The notes under the pieces were generated by a model. That model saw only the letters and a program-made list of their open reading frames with translations, searched no databases and was not told where the DNA came from. The position numbers were made by a program, and so were the translations under genes. This document shows, piece by piece, positions 1-8,531 of a DNA stretch of 46,425 bases; the first letter of the stretch is position 1; each line of letters begins with the position of its first letter. Source of the DNA: Asticcacaulis sp. AC460 (GTDB lineage Bacteria > Pseudomonadota > Alphaproteobacteria > Caulobacterales > Caulobacteraceae); contig NZ_AWGD01000027.1 of NCBI RefSeq assembly GCF_000495795.1, positions 1 to 46,425 on the forward strand, written 5' to 3'.

Positions 1-3000
1 CGCTGCCGCTCAGGTCGGTGCCGGTCCAGGTGACGACATAGCCGCCGCCGGTCAGGTGCGCCACGGACGACGAATTCTGCTCGCCGGCGGTGATGTTGTT
101 GACCGCGCCCTGGGTCAGCGGATTGAAGGTGGTGGCCAGAAGGGCGGTGTCGCTCAGGATCCAGGTCTTCTGGTTGCCGGCCGTGGTGACGAAACCGTCG
201 GTCACCGCGAAGGTGAAGGCAACCTTGCCGATGTAGCCCGTGGTCGGTGCGAAGCTGTAATTGCCATCGCCCAGATCCGTGACCGTGCCGTGGGTCGCCG
301 TGACGGCGCCGCTGATGCTCAGTTCGTCGTTGTCAACGTCGGTGAAGCCATCCAGCAGGTCCGCTGCGGTGAAGGTATAGGCGGTGTTCAGCTTGCCCAT
401 GGCCAGGGTCGCCTGGGCTGTGGTCAGGACCGGAGGCCCGTCATTGACCGAGGTGAGGTTGAAGTTGCGGGTCTGGCCGGTGACATCGTTGACCCCGTCA
501 GTGACCGTGTAGATGACGATGACCGAGCCGTGGTAGTTGGCGTCCGGCGTGAAGGTCCAGCCGCCGTCGGTGGCTTCAAAAGTGCCGTGGTTGGCGCTGA
601 TGGCCGAGACGGACAGGGTATTGCTCTCGACGTCAGAGAAGCCCTGCAGCAAGGTCGATTCCAGGATCACCTGGGTGGTGTCCTCAGTGCCATCAGCCAC
701 CGTGCCGGTAGGCGGGCCGGTCGGGGCGTCGTTGACGGCGCCCAGGCTAAAGGTGCGGGTGGCGGCGGTTGAGCCAGCTGGATCACTGTCATCCAGCACA
801 TTGTAGCTGAGGGTGACGGTGCCGTTATAGTCGGCGTCCGGTCTGATGGTCCAGGTGCCGTCTCCGTTATTGCTGACCTGGCCATGATCGGCCGTGACCG
901 TCCCGACCGTAAGATCCGTATAGCCTTCGACGTCGTAATAGCCGTCGATCAGTTGCTCCAGCGTAACGTCATAGTCGGTATCTTCGGTGCCTGCGGTCAG
1001 GTCAGCCGGGCTTCCTGTCAGTTCCGGCGCGTCGTTGACGGCGGTCAGGGTAAAGGTGCGGGTGGCGGCAGTAGCGCCGGCCGGATCACTGGAATCGAAT
1101 ACCGTGTAGCTGAGGGTGACGGTGCCGTTATAGTCTTCGTCCGGCGTGATGAACCAGACGTCGTCTCCGAAGGTGGAGACCTCGCCATGGTTGGCCGTGA
1201 TCGTACCGACTGTCAGTACCGTACCGTCTTCGACATCGGTATAGCCGTCCAGCAGTTGCGCCAGGGTGATCTCATAGTCGGTATCTTCGGTACCGGCGTC
1301 GAGCACCGCCGGCACAACGGTCAGGGCCGGCGCGTCGTTGACGGCAGCCAGGGTGAAGGTGCGCGTCAAGCCGGGGGTATCGTCATAACTGTCGGTGACC
1401 GTATAGGTCAGGGTGACCAGACCCTCATAATTCGCCTCCGGCGTAAAGGTCCAGCCACCTTCAGTTTCGGTCAGTTCACCGTGATCGGCCTCTATGGATT
1501 CGACAGATATTCCGTGATTTTCATAGTCCATCAGACCTTCGATAAGGGTCATGTTCGAGATGAACTGCGTCGTGTCCTCGGTCCCGTCATCGATGGTGCC
1601 CGTAGGCGTTCCCGAAGGCGCGTCATTGACTTCGGTGACCTCATAGACGGCAGATCCCTGGACCGTATCCGAACCATCGGAGATGACATAGGTCAGGTGA
1701 ACGTCTCCGGTGAAGTAGACGGCATTCGTCAGCACTATGGTATAGACGCCCGCGCTGTGAGAGGCGGTGCCGATGACTTCGCCGTCATAGTCCTTGACGG
1801 TGATGGCGTGGTCGACAATCGACAGAACATCTTCATCGGCATCATTGGCATTGCCGAGCAGATCCGCCAGCGTAAAGGTGGCGTTGGTGCCCTCCTCCAC
1901 ACTGGTCAGCGTATCCTCGCCGCTGAAGGTCGGGGCCGAATTGGCCGAGAACAGCTTCTGGTAAATCCCGTTGCTGCCTGCGCCTTCGTCCTGTCCGTAG
2001 CTGGTCCAGGTCACGACATAGCCACCGTTCGCCGCCGCAGCGACGCTGGCATAGCCCTGATCTTCGGCGGTATAGGTGTTGACCAGAATTTCGTCACTTG
2101 TGGCGACACCGTCGCTATCGAAACGGCGCGAATAGATGGACGTATCGCTGCCCTCGGTTGAGGCGCGCGTCCAGACGATGACGAACCCGCCATCGCTCAA
2201 GGTGGCGATATCCGGAGCGAATTCAGCGCCGTCCCACGCTTCGCTGACAGTCACCGCCGTTCCCTGGAGCGTACCGGAACTGTTGAAACGGCTGCACACT
2301 ATACTAGAATCGTTAGCAATATTGGAGACATAGGTGATCACGAAGCCGCCACCGGGCAGACCGGTCACCTGCGCGTAGGTCTGCTCCGTGGCTTCGCCAA
2401 GCGCCAGAGCGGTAACAGCGCCATTGGCGGCGCCGGAAGCGTCGGAACGCAGAAAGTAAACAAAAGTGCCCTCCCCCGGCACAGACGCATGCCAGGTCGT
2501 CACATAACCACCGTCACTTAGGGCCGCGACGCAAGGCGCGGAAGCTCCGTCTTCAAAACCGGAACTGACATAGATCTGATCGCCCTGGGCCACACCGGCG
2601 CTGTTGTAAACCCGGTTGTAAACAAACCCATCCTCCCAGGTGATGACATAGCCGCCGTTGGCAAGAGCGGTGATGCCCCTCACACTCTGGCCGGTCTCGA
2701 TATCGGTGTTAACCACAAACTCGCCACCGACCTTGTCGCCATCTTCATCATAGCGCTGGGCAACGACGCCATATTCCTCGCCGTCCTGTACGTCAGCCGT
2801 CCAGGTGATGACAAACCCACCGTCGCTCAGGGCCGCGACGAACGGTTGGTACTGATGATATTGCACGGTTGTATTGGCGCGAGTTTCCACCCCTATGGCC
2901 GTACCGTTCGCTGCGAAGCGCTGGAAATATATGCCGTAGGTGTCGATCTCCTCATCGTCATTGTCGTCGTCGGCAAAGCTTTGCCAGGTAACGATATAGC

Positions 3001-3097
3001 TGCCGTCCGCGAGGTAGGTTACCGATGAATAGGACTGATCGCCGTCCGTGAAGGTATTGACGCGCGTCTCAGCCCCGGCCGTGTAAATCGCAACCAT
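1..3097 (-). CDS. Giant repeat protein (propeller-like plus cadherin-like tandem repeats), N-terminal part; continues beyond the left edge
   Basis: The frame is open without a stop from an ATG at 3097 to the window edge, about 1032 residues. An AAGGGG ribosome-binding site lies about 8 bases before the start. Residues 1-384 hold seven repeats of about 55 residues, each with a motif like LSDGGFVITW or LANGGYVVTW, resembling FG-GAP/propeller repeats. Residues ~390-975 hold cadherin-like 'tandem-95' domains with recurring AVNDAP, EDT, ANHG.., GTVTLSYTV motifs. A further propeller repeat starts near residue 975. There is no N-terminal signal peptide, as in type I secreted RTX-like adhesins whose signal is C-terminal; that end is not visible. 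Inference: a calcium-rich secreted or surface adhesin-like protein. Exact function unknown. Confidence 0.85.
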   Translation of the reverse strand, partial: MVAIYTAGAETRVNTFTDGDQSYSSVTYLADGSYIVTWQSFADDDNDDEEIDTYGIYFQRFAANGTAIGVETRANTTVQYHQYQPFVAALSDGGFVITWTADVQDGEEYGVVAQRYDEDGDKVGGEFVVNTDIETGQSVRGITALANGGYVITWEDGFVYNRVYNSAGVAQGDQIYVSSGFEDGASAPCVAALSDGGYVTTWHASVPGEGTFVYFLRSDASGAANGAVTALALGEATEQTYAQVTGLPGGGFVITYVSNIANDSSIVCSRFNSSGTLQGTAVTVSEAWDGAEFAPDIATLSDGGFVIVWTRASTEGSDTSIYSRRFDSDGVATSDEILVNTYTAEDQGYASVAAAANGGYVVTWTSYGQDEGAGSNGIYQKLFSANSAPTFSGEDTLTSVEEGTNATFTLADLLGNANDADEDVLSIVDHAITVKDYDGEVIGTASHSAGVYTIVLTNAVYFTGDVHLTYVISDGSDTVQGSAVYEVTEVNDAPSGTPTGTIDDGTEDTTQFISNMTLIEGLMDYENHGISVESIEADHGELTETEGGWTFTPEANYEGLVTLTYTVTDSYDDTPGLTRTFTLAAVNDAPALTVVPAVLDAGTEDTDYEITLAQLLDGYTDVEDGTVLTVGTITANHGEVSTFGDDVWFITPDEDYNGTVTLSYTVFDSSDPAGATAATRTFTLTAVNDAPELTGSPADLTAGTEDTDYDVTLEQLIDGYYDVEGYTDLTVGTVTADHGQVSNNGDGTWTIRPDADYNGTVTLSYNVLDDSDPAGSTAATRTFSLGAVNDAPTGPPTGTVADGTEDTTQVILESTLLQGFSDVESNTLSVSAISANHGTFEATDGGWTFTPDANYHGSVIVIYTVTDGVNDVTGQTRNFNLTSVNDGPPVLTTAQATLAMGKLNTAYTFTAADLLDGFTDVDNDELSISGAVTATHGTVTDLGDGNYSFAPTTGYIGKVAFTFAVTDGFVTTAGNQKTWILSDTALLATTFNPLTQGAVNNITAGEQNSSSVAHLTGGGYVVTWTGTDLSGS

Positions 3098-3370
3098 GTC
3101 GAACAACCCCTTGCAAATCTGCCTGGCACCTGCGGTTACCGGCTTTATCGATCGCAAGTTGGATGAAAATACTTATGAACTCCTTACTTTTTGGGTTTTC
3201 ATTTACCATGCTTATGGAAAGGAAAGTCGCGGAGCCAAGGGCTGGCGGTGTTACGCCGGCCCTATGGGGTTTGGACAAACTTGGATCAAACCTGATCGTA
3301 ACCGCGCCTGATTTGAACCTTATCTTGACGTTTTTCGCCTAGGGTTTCGACTTTCCTCAGGCTGCAAAAC

Positions 3371-4651
3371 GTGCCGACACCTGCGACGATTCCGATATCA
3401 AGCCATAACCCGGCCGCGCCATCCGCGCAGCTGGAGGGCCTGGCGCTGTGGATCTTCCGCGCCGAAGCCGGGCTGACCATCTTCTGCTTCCTCATGCTGT
3501 CCAACGCTTTGGTCGGGCCCCTGTTCAATCCCACCCAAGGCGAGGAAGCCGGATTCCTGAGGCTGCTGTGGCTGCCGGTCTATGGTGTCGCCCTGTTGCT
3601 GTCGCTGCTGCGTTGGGACAAGTTCCTCAACATCCTGCCTGCCGTGTTCATGATCGGCGGGTTGATCCTGTTCTGTTTTGCTTCGAAATTCTGGTCGATC
3701 GAGCCCGGCATCACCACGCGGCGGACCATCGCCCTGTTCTTTACCTGCGTCTTCGGGCTGTATCTGGGCGCGCGCTGGCGTGGCTCGCATCTCACTGAAT
3801 TGCTAGGAATCAGCTTCGCCATCCTGGCCATCGGCGCTCTGATCGCCTGCGTTGCAGCCCCCGGATTTGGCGTTCACCAAGACGTCAATGCCGGCCTGTG
3901 GAAGGGGTTGTGGTACGAAAAGAACCAGATGGCGGCTATGATGACCCTGGGTTTTATCGCCTGCACCACCACCGCCTATCAGGTGTCGGAACGACGCAAA
4001 CTGTGGATCGGGTTTGCCCTGTTGATGTTTTTCCTGGTGTTGATGACCCGGTCCAAGACGTCGCTATTGGCCTGTATGCTGGTGGCGGGGGCGTTTCCGG
4101 TGTTTTTTGCGTTGAAGAAGGGGGGCGTGCTCAGCATCCTGTTCGTGTGGCTGGCCGCGACCGCGTCCTTGAGCGCGATGGCGCTGTATGTCATGGCGCC
4201 GGAGCTGATCTTCAAGGCGCTGGGTAAGGATCCGACCCTGACCGGACGGACCGAAATCTGGGAGTCGTTGGGACGTCTGTCGGACAAGCGGCCACTGCTG
4301 GGCTATGGCTACAAGGCGTTCTGGACGCCGGATTCGGTGCCGGCAGCCGTGGTGCGCCAAGAGACCAGCTGGGAGGTACCGTCGGCGCACAATGGCTGGC
4401 TGGATTTGCTGATCCAGCTTGGTTGGGTCGGGGTCATCCTGTTCGGCGCCTGCCTGGTGGCGTGCTTCTTCTGCGCGTTGTTCCGCTATGAGCGGGTCAA
4501 GGACGGGTTTTTCTCGGTGCTGATGCTGATGCTGTTCAGCTTCCTCATCCTGTCGGAGAGCTTTATCCTGTCGCAGAATTCGCTGGTGTGGGCGTTGTTT
4601 GTCTGCGCAATGGCAAGGTTGACGGCAAACGCACTGGAGAGCGAGCGGTAG
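3371..4651 (+). CDS. O-antigen ligase / exopolysaccharide polymerase family membrane protein (Wzy_C type)
   Basis: A 426-residue polytopic inner-membrane protein with about ten hydrophobic segments. The large periplasmic loop near residues 290-345 carries the family pattern LTGRTEIW, then PLLGYGY, then AHNGWLDLLIQLGWVG, seen in Wzy_C/ExoQ-like proteins that polymerise or ligate lipid-linked polysaccharide repeats in the periplasm. The start is GTG at 3371; the ribosome-binding site is weak, so the start is not certain. It stands alone: the repeat-protein gene is divergent on the left and pyrD is convergent on the right. In Caulobacter relatives such proteins act in holdfast or exopolysaccharide synthesis; assigning this one to holdfast would be inference. 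Confidence 0.85.
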   Translation: MPTPATIPISSHNPAAPSAQLEGLALWIFRAEAGLTIFCFLMLSNALVGPLFNPTQGEEAGFLRLLWLPVYGVALLLSLLRWDKFLNILPAVFMIGGLILFCFASKFWSIEPGITTRRTIALFFTCVFGLYLGARWRGSHLTELLGISFAILAIGALIACVAAPGFGVHQDVNAGLWKGLWYEKNQMAAMMTLGFIACTTTAYQVSERRKLWIGFALLMFFLVLMTRSKTSLLACMLVAGAFPVFFALKKGGVLSILFVWLAATASLSAMALYVMAPELIFKALGKDPTLTGRTEIWESLGRLSDKRPLLGYGYKAFWTPDSVPAAVVRQETSWEVPSAHNGWLDLLIQLGWVGVILFGACLVACFFCALFRYERVKDGFFSVLMLMLFSFLILSESFILSQNSLVWALFVCAMARLTANALESER

Positions 4652-4689
4652 GGGGAGCGAAGGCAGCGTCTTTGCGTAACGTCCTCTGA

Positions 4690-4748
4690 AGGCCGATCGC
4701 CCACGCTCCGCTCGGCTCTCGTCCTCTCCCCGCAAGCGGGGAGAGGTA
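4690..4748. repeat. Intergenic hairpin repeat, type A
   Basis: Lies between the convergent polymerase and pyrD genes. The core is a perfect 9-bp stem (CCTCTCCCC / GGGGAGAGG, 4723-4746) with loop GCAAGC, preceded by a CGATCGC..CGCT.CGCTC.GCTCTCGT segment. Nearly the same sequence recurs at 32372-32433 and, shortened, at 29539-29563. It may also act as a terminator for both flanking genes, although a T-run is absent. Confidence 0.75.
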
Positions 4749-4756
4749 AAATAAGA

Positions 4757-5812
4757 TCAGCCCTTGCCTATGGCTTCGGACATGGTCGCAAAACCGTCCG
4801 CTTTCAGACGGGCCACCAAGTCGCGGCGGACAGCGTCGGCAAGGCCCGGCCCCTTGTACACCATGGCTGAATACAGCTGTACCAACGATGCGCCGGCGCG
4901 GATCTTGGCATAGGCCTCGGCGCCCGACGTGATACCGCCGGCGCCGATCAGCACCAGTTTACCGGCGGCGGCGGTCGCAGCCACTTTCAACGCCCGGGTC
5001 GACAGTTCAAACAGGGGTTTGCCCGACATGCCGCCCGCTTCCGAGGCAAACGAAGAGCGCAGGCCTTCGCGCGACAGGGTGGTGTTGGAGACGATCAGTC
5101 CCTCAAGCCCATGGTCCAGCGTCGCAGAGACCGTGTCTTCGACTTCGCTGTCGTCCAGGTCCGGCGCGATCTTGAGGAAGATCGGCATATTCTGCCCGGT
5201 GGCGCTCGCAAGGGCGCGGCGGGTCTCAGCAATACGGCCCAGAAGGTCGTCCAGGTGCGATCGCCCCTGCAAGGCGCGCAGGCCGGGCGTGTTGGGCGAC
5301 GATATATTGATCGTAAAGTATGACCCCATGCCCCACAGGCGCTTCAGGCCCGTGACATAGTCCGCCATGCGATCGGTGGCGTCCTTGTTGGCACCGATGT
5401 TCAGACCGATGACGGCCTTATCCTTGGTGCCTTCGAGGTTGCGGGCATAGGCTTCCAGGCCGCCGTTGTTGAAGCCCATGCGGTTGATGACGGCTTCGTC
5501 CTCGGTCAGGCGGAATAGACGCGGCTTGGGGTTGCCGTCCTGCGGCAGGGGCGTGACCGTGCCGCATTCGACAAAGCCGAAACCGGCCCGCGCCATGGCC
5601 AGGGGCACTTCGGCATTCTTGTCGAAACCGGCGGCCAGACCGACGCAGTTGGGAAACCGTAGGGTTCCGCCGTCGTAGGGGACGTCGACCGCCAGCTGCG
5701 GCGTGCGCAGCGATGACACCGGCCCCAGACCCGCTTTCAACAGTTGAATGGTGACGGTGTGCGCCGTTTCCGGCTGCAGGATGTGAAGGGCACGGGTGGC
5801 GAGGCTGTACAT
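4757..5812 (-). CDS. pyrD: Dihydroorotate dehydrogenase (quinone), class 2
   Basis: Oxidises dihydroorotate to orotate with quinone as acceptor, the membrane-linked step of pyrimidine synthesis. The ~351 residues match class 2 length, including the N-terminal helical membrane-association part. Visible motifs: AAGFDKNAEV and TVTPLPQDGNPKPRLFR near the FMN site, the catalytic Ser in NISSPNTPGLRALQ, and GAGGITSG in the C-terminal phosphate-binding region. A GTG at 5815 precedes the ATG at 5812; I prefer the ATG because it overlaps the stop of the upstream gene as TGATG, a usual translational-coupling arrangement. It is the second gene of a two-gene operon behind the SixA-like phosphatase. Confidence 0.96.
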   Translation of the reverse strand: MYSLATRALHILQPETAHTVTIQLLKAGLGPVSSLRTPQLAVDVPYDGGTLRFPNCVGLAAGFDKNAEVPLAMARAGFGFVECGTVTPLPQDGNPKPRLFRLTEDEAVINRMGFNNGGLEAYARNLEGTKDKAVIGLNIGANKDATDRMADYVTGLKRLWGMGSYFTINISSPNTPGLRALQGRSHLDDLLGRIAETRRALASATGQNMPIFLKIAPDLDDSEVEDTVSATLDHGLEGLIVSNTTLSREGLRSSFASEAGGMSGKPLFELSTRALKVAATAAAGKLVLIGAGGITSGAEAYAKIRAGASLVQLYSAMVYKGPGLADAVRRDLVARLKADGFATMSEAIGKG

Positions 5813-6300
5813 CACTTCGCCAGGTAGATGCCGTCATAGATGGCGCGGCCGGCGGCATCGACTTCGAACACGGTGGCGGTTGCCGTCGGGTAGCCGCCGC
5901 GGACCTTTTCGATAATGTCGGCGCCGGCGGCGCCTTCGAACAGGTAGTCGGCGACCAGGGCCTGGACACCCGGATTGTGGCCGACCAGCAGGATGCAGTC
6001 GCCGTCGTTTTCGTGCTTTTCGAGGGCGCGGCGCATGGCGTCAGCCCCGGCATGGTAGAGGTCTTTCGAAACCAGGGCGTTGATCGTGCCGAACACGCCT
6101 TCGACCTGGGCGAAGGTGTCGCGCGTCCGTGCCGCCGCCGAGACCAGGGCGAAGTCCGGTTTCAGGCCATAGGCCTTCAGCGCCGTCGCCACCGAAGCGG
6201 CCTCTTCACGGCCGCGGCCGCTGAGGCGGCGGTCGAAATCCTCGCCCGAAGGCGCATCCTTTTCCGCCTTGGCATGGCGCATGATGATCAGGTGTTTCAT
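5812..6300 (-). CDS. SixA-like phosphohistidine phosphatase (histidine phosphatase superfamily)
   Basis: About 162 residues. The N-terminal motif LIIMRHAKAE contains the RH(A/G) catalytic histidine of the phosphoglycerate-mutase-like fold; SRRLSGRG-like and VGHNPGVQ segments hold the other conserved Arg and His. The small size and the sequence around RHAKAEKDAP point to the SixA group, which removes phosphate from protein histidines. The open frame extends 12 codons further upstream, but the ATG at 6300 has GAAGGG placed correctly before it and the protein then begins with MKHLIIMRHAKAE as in relatives. First gene of the operon with pyrD; a functional link to pyrimidine synthesis is not implied. 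Confidence 0.88.
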   Translation of the reverse strand: MKHLIIMRHAKAEKDAPSGEDFDRRLSGRGREEAASVATALKAYGLKPDFALVSAAARTRDTFAQVEGVFGTINALVSKDLYHAGADAMRRALEKHENDGDCILLVGHNPGVQALVADYLFEGAAGADIIEKVRGGYPTATATVFEVDAAGRAIYDGIYLAK

Positions 6301-6404
6301 GCCCTTCGCTATGGCGCAGAATCGTTTTCGCGGCAACCTGTCAATATCTGTAACTTGGATGTGCCCGCGAGGCGGCTATAGTTGCCGCAACAAGGGGATT
6401 ATAT

Positions 6405-6887
6405 ATGAAAACCTGTATTCTGGCCGCCATCGTTCTGGCCACCGCAGCTCCCGCCTTTGCTTCCGACATGACGGACCAGATTCTGGCCGTCCATAACCGG
6501 GAACGCGCCGAGGTCGGGGTCGCGCCACTGGTGTGGAGCGACGAACTGGCCGATGGAGCCCAACAATGGGCCGATCACCTGGCCGGCAGCGGCAAGTTCG
6601 AACATTCGTCGACCGGCGACGGCGAGAATTTGTGGATGGGGACGACCGGCTATTACAGTTACAGCCAGATGGCGCAGGGATGGGCCGACGAAAAGGCGCT
6701 GTTCAAGTATGGCGCCTTTCCGGATCTCAGCACGGATGGAAACTGGGCCAGTGTCGGTCACTATACCCAGATGATCTGGAGCAATACGACCCAGGTCGGC
6801 TGCGCCAAGGGGACCGGCAGCGGTATGGATGTGCTGGTCTGCCGCTATCGCACGCCGGGGAATTACTGGGGGCAGAAGCCTTACTGA
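6405..6887 (+). CDS. Secreted CAP-domain (SCP/PR-1-like) protein
   Basis: 160 residues. A signal peptide is clear (MKTCILAAIVLATAAPAFAS, cleavage near residue 19-20). The rest is one CAP domain: HNRERAEVGVAPLVWSDEL, FEHSSTGDGENL, GHYTQMIWSNTTQVGCA and CRYRTPGNYWGQKPY are the classical CAP signatures, with the two Cys able to form a disulfide outside the cytoplasm. Relatives are extracellular or periplasmic and mostly of unknown biochemical role in bacteria. AAGGGG at 6392-6397 supports the ATG at 6405. Its stop overlaps by seven bases with that of the convergent methyltransferase gene. Confidence 0.93.
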   Translation: MKTCILAAIVLATAAPAFASDMTDQILAVHNRERAEVGVAPLVWSDELADGAQQWADHLAGSGKFEHSSTGDGENLWMGTTGYYSYSQMAQGWADEKALFKYGAFPDLSTDGNWASVGHYTQMIWSNTTQVGCAKGTGSGMDVLVCRYRTPGNYWGQKPY

Positions 6888-7624
6888 ACGATTTCCCGCG
6901 AGGTCGGTACTGGCTGTTGGACGCCCAGGACGTCGCGCAGTTCCTGCAACAACGAGGGCTGGGCCTTGACCGTGTTGGCCACGAAAGGCTTGCGGCCGGC
7001 CTCCATCAGGATCAGCCCGCCCTTCAGCGGCCAGATGCGCGGCAGGATATTGTCCAGCGGCCCGGCCCAGCCCAGGAACGGCGCCATCGGCGGCGTGTAG
7101 AGGGCATAGCTCCAGGCCAGGGGCTCCAGCTCGGCGTCGCGCAGGGCGTTTTCGAGCTGCATACGGCTGTAGGGCTGACCGTAGCCGAACGGGGTCTTTT
7201 CGGCATGGGCCCAGAAACCGCCGCGGGCCGCCACGGCAATGATCAACCGGCCGGCAGGCGACAGCAGACGTGACGCTTCACACAGGAGACCATGCGGCGT
7301 TGACGATTCCTCCAGGGCGTGGATCATCAGGATGCGGTCAAACAGCGCCGTCGGAAACGGCAGGGCCTCTTCTTCGACCAGTGTAGCGCGGACCTTCAGG
7401 TCGGCCGGCCAGATTTCGGCACCCTGGGCCGCCGGCATGGCCTGCAACACGCGCCGCGCCTCTACGAAGCGGTCGAAATAGGGGCTGCAATAGCCTATAC
7501 CCAGCACATCCAGTCCCCGCACATCCGGCCATGCCTCGTTCAGCTTGGCGGCGACCAGACGTTGCGCCACCGTCCCTTCCGGGGCGGCGTAAAAGCGGTT
7601 GAGCTCTTCGACCGAACGGCGCAA
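6881..7624 (-). CDS. Class I SAM-dependent methyltransferase next to gloB
   Basis: Contains a Rossmann-type methyltransferase core: LDVLGIGYCSPYFDRF (motif I region), acidic loop, then FDRILMIHALEESSTPHGLLCEASRLLSPAGRLIIAV as motifs IV/V. The substrate is not deducible. The open frame reaches an ATG at 7675, but that start would place a perfect palindrome (7647-7664) inside the gene. I prefer TTG at 7624: AAAGGA lies six bases before it and the protein then begins M-RRSVEELNRFY. This leaves about 72 bp to the divergent gloB for a shared promoter. Pairing of this methyltransferase with glyoxalase II is common in alphaproteobacteria (family knowledge). Confidence 0.85.
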   Translation of the reverse strand: MRRSVEELNRFYAAPEGTVAQRLVAAKLNEAWPDVRGLDVLGIGYCSPYFDRFVEARRVLQAMPAAQGAEIWPADLKVRATLVEEEALPFPTALFDRILMIHALEESSTPHGLLCEASRLLSPAGRLIIAVAARGGFWAHAEKTPFGYGQPYSRMQLENALRDAELEPLAWSYALYTPPMAPFLGWAGPLDNILPRIWPLKGGLILMEAGRKPFVANTVKAQPSLLQELRDVLGVQQPVPTSREIVQ

Positions 7625-7646
7625 ACGGGTTCCTTTTTGCTCGCAG

Positions 7647-7664
7647 TGTCCTACATATAGGACA
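7647..7664. promoter_or_regulatory. Palindromic operator candidate between the methyltransferase gene and gloB
   Basis: TGTCCTA-CATA-TAGGACA is a perfect 7-bp inverted repeat with a 4-base spacer, centred in the short divergent gap (7625-7696). Its AT-rich centre also resembles a -10 element on either strand. No regulator gene is adjacent. Function inferred from symmetry and position only. Confidence 0.5.
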
Positions 7665-7696
7665 TCAGCGGACATAGTAGCAGGGAGGCGCGCAAA

Positions 7697-8449
7697 ATGG
7701 GCCTGAAAATCGATATCTTTCCCTGCCTGAGCGACAATTACGGCTTCCTGGTGACCGATGAGGCCACCGGCATCACCGCCGCCATCGACACACCCGAAGC
7801 GTCACGGATCATTGCCCGCGTCGAGGAACGCGGCTTGCCGGGGCTGGACTTTATTCTCAACACCCATTGGCACCCCGATCACGGCGGTGGCAATGCCGAG
7901 GTTCAGGCACGCTTCGGCTGTCCGATTTATGGCGCGGAAGAGGTGCGCAAGCGTTGGCCGTTGGATCATGTGCTGAAGGACGGCGACGTCTTCATGCTGG
8001 GCGAGACACGGCTGGATGTGGTTGGTTTGGGCGGCCATACGCTGGGCGTCATCGGCTATTTCGATCGCGCCGGCGGCAATGCCTTTGTCAGCGACGTGAT
8101 TTTCCCATTGGGGTGCGGACGGATGTTCGAAGGGACTCCGGAGCAGTATTGGGGCAGTTTGCTGCGGTTAGCGGAACTGCCCGACGACACGGTGTTGTAC
8201 AGTGCGCACGAATATACGTTGGCGAATCTGCGGTTCGCCGAAAGCCTGGGTGTGGATGAAGTGTTGCAGGCACGTGGGGATAAGGTGCGGGCCAAGCGTG
8301 AACGTGGAGAGTTTACCGTGCCATCGACGGTTGCCGAGGAAAAGGCGACCAATCCTTTTTTGCGCTATCCGTTGATGGAAAAAGATTTTGCTGCGCAGGC
8401 GGCAAGATTCGGGGAGTTAAGAGCGGCGAAGGATGTGTTCAGGGGCTGA
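7697..8449 (+). CDS. gloB: Hydroxyacylglutathione hydrolase (glyoxalase II)
   Basis: Hydrolyses S-D-lactoylglutathione to lactate and glutathione, the second step of methylglyoxal detoxification in the cytoplasm. The 250-residue length is usual. Metal ligands are all visible: THWHPDHGGG (residues ~55-64), the His of GGHTLG, the Asp of FVSDVIF, and the His of SAHEYT. The C-terminal NPFLR needed for glutathione binding is present. The usual GHT.GH is GGHTLGVIG here, so the second His of that motif is absent, but it is not a metal ligand. The start ATG has GGGAGG upstream. Divergent from the methyltransferase gene. Confidence 0.95.
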   Translation: MGLKIDIFPCLSDNYGFLVTDEATGITAAIDTPEASRIIARVEERGLPGLDFILNTHWHPDHGGGNAEVQARFGCPIYGAEEVRKRWPLDHVLKDGDVFMLGETRLDVVGLGGHTLGVIGYFDRAGGNAFVSDVIFPLGCGRMFEGTPEQYWGSLLRLAELPDDTVLYSAHEYTLANLRFAESLGVDEVLQARGDKVRAKRERGEFTVPSTVAEEKATNPFLRYPLMEKDFAAQAARFGELRAAKDVFRG

Positions 8450-8460
8450 TTGAGCAAAGA

Positions 8461-8510
8461 TACCCCTCCACCCCTTCGGGGTCCCCCTCCCCACTTCGTA
8501 GGGAGGAGAA
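8461..8510. repeat. Intergenic hairpin repeat, type B
   Basis: Sits between the convergent gloB and DUF4908-like genes. Contains CCCCTCC, a CCCCTTCGGGG hairpin, TCCCCCTCCCCACTTCG and GGGAGGAG. Related copies: 10824-10908, both arms of 24330-24569, and the right window end. Confidence 0.65.
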
Positions 8511-8531
8511 GCAAGTATCTCCTCGGCCAAT

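Noticed and set aside
56..2161. Long open frames on the plus strand inside the repeat-protein region
   Set aside because: They are antisense to the open minus frame that shows clear, repeated protein motifs; their own translations are rich in GR/VDG and have no domain.
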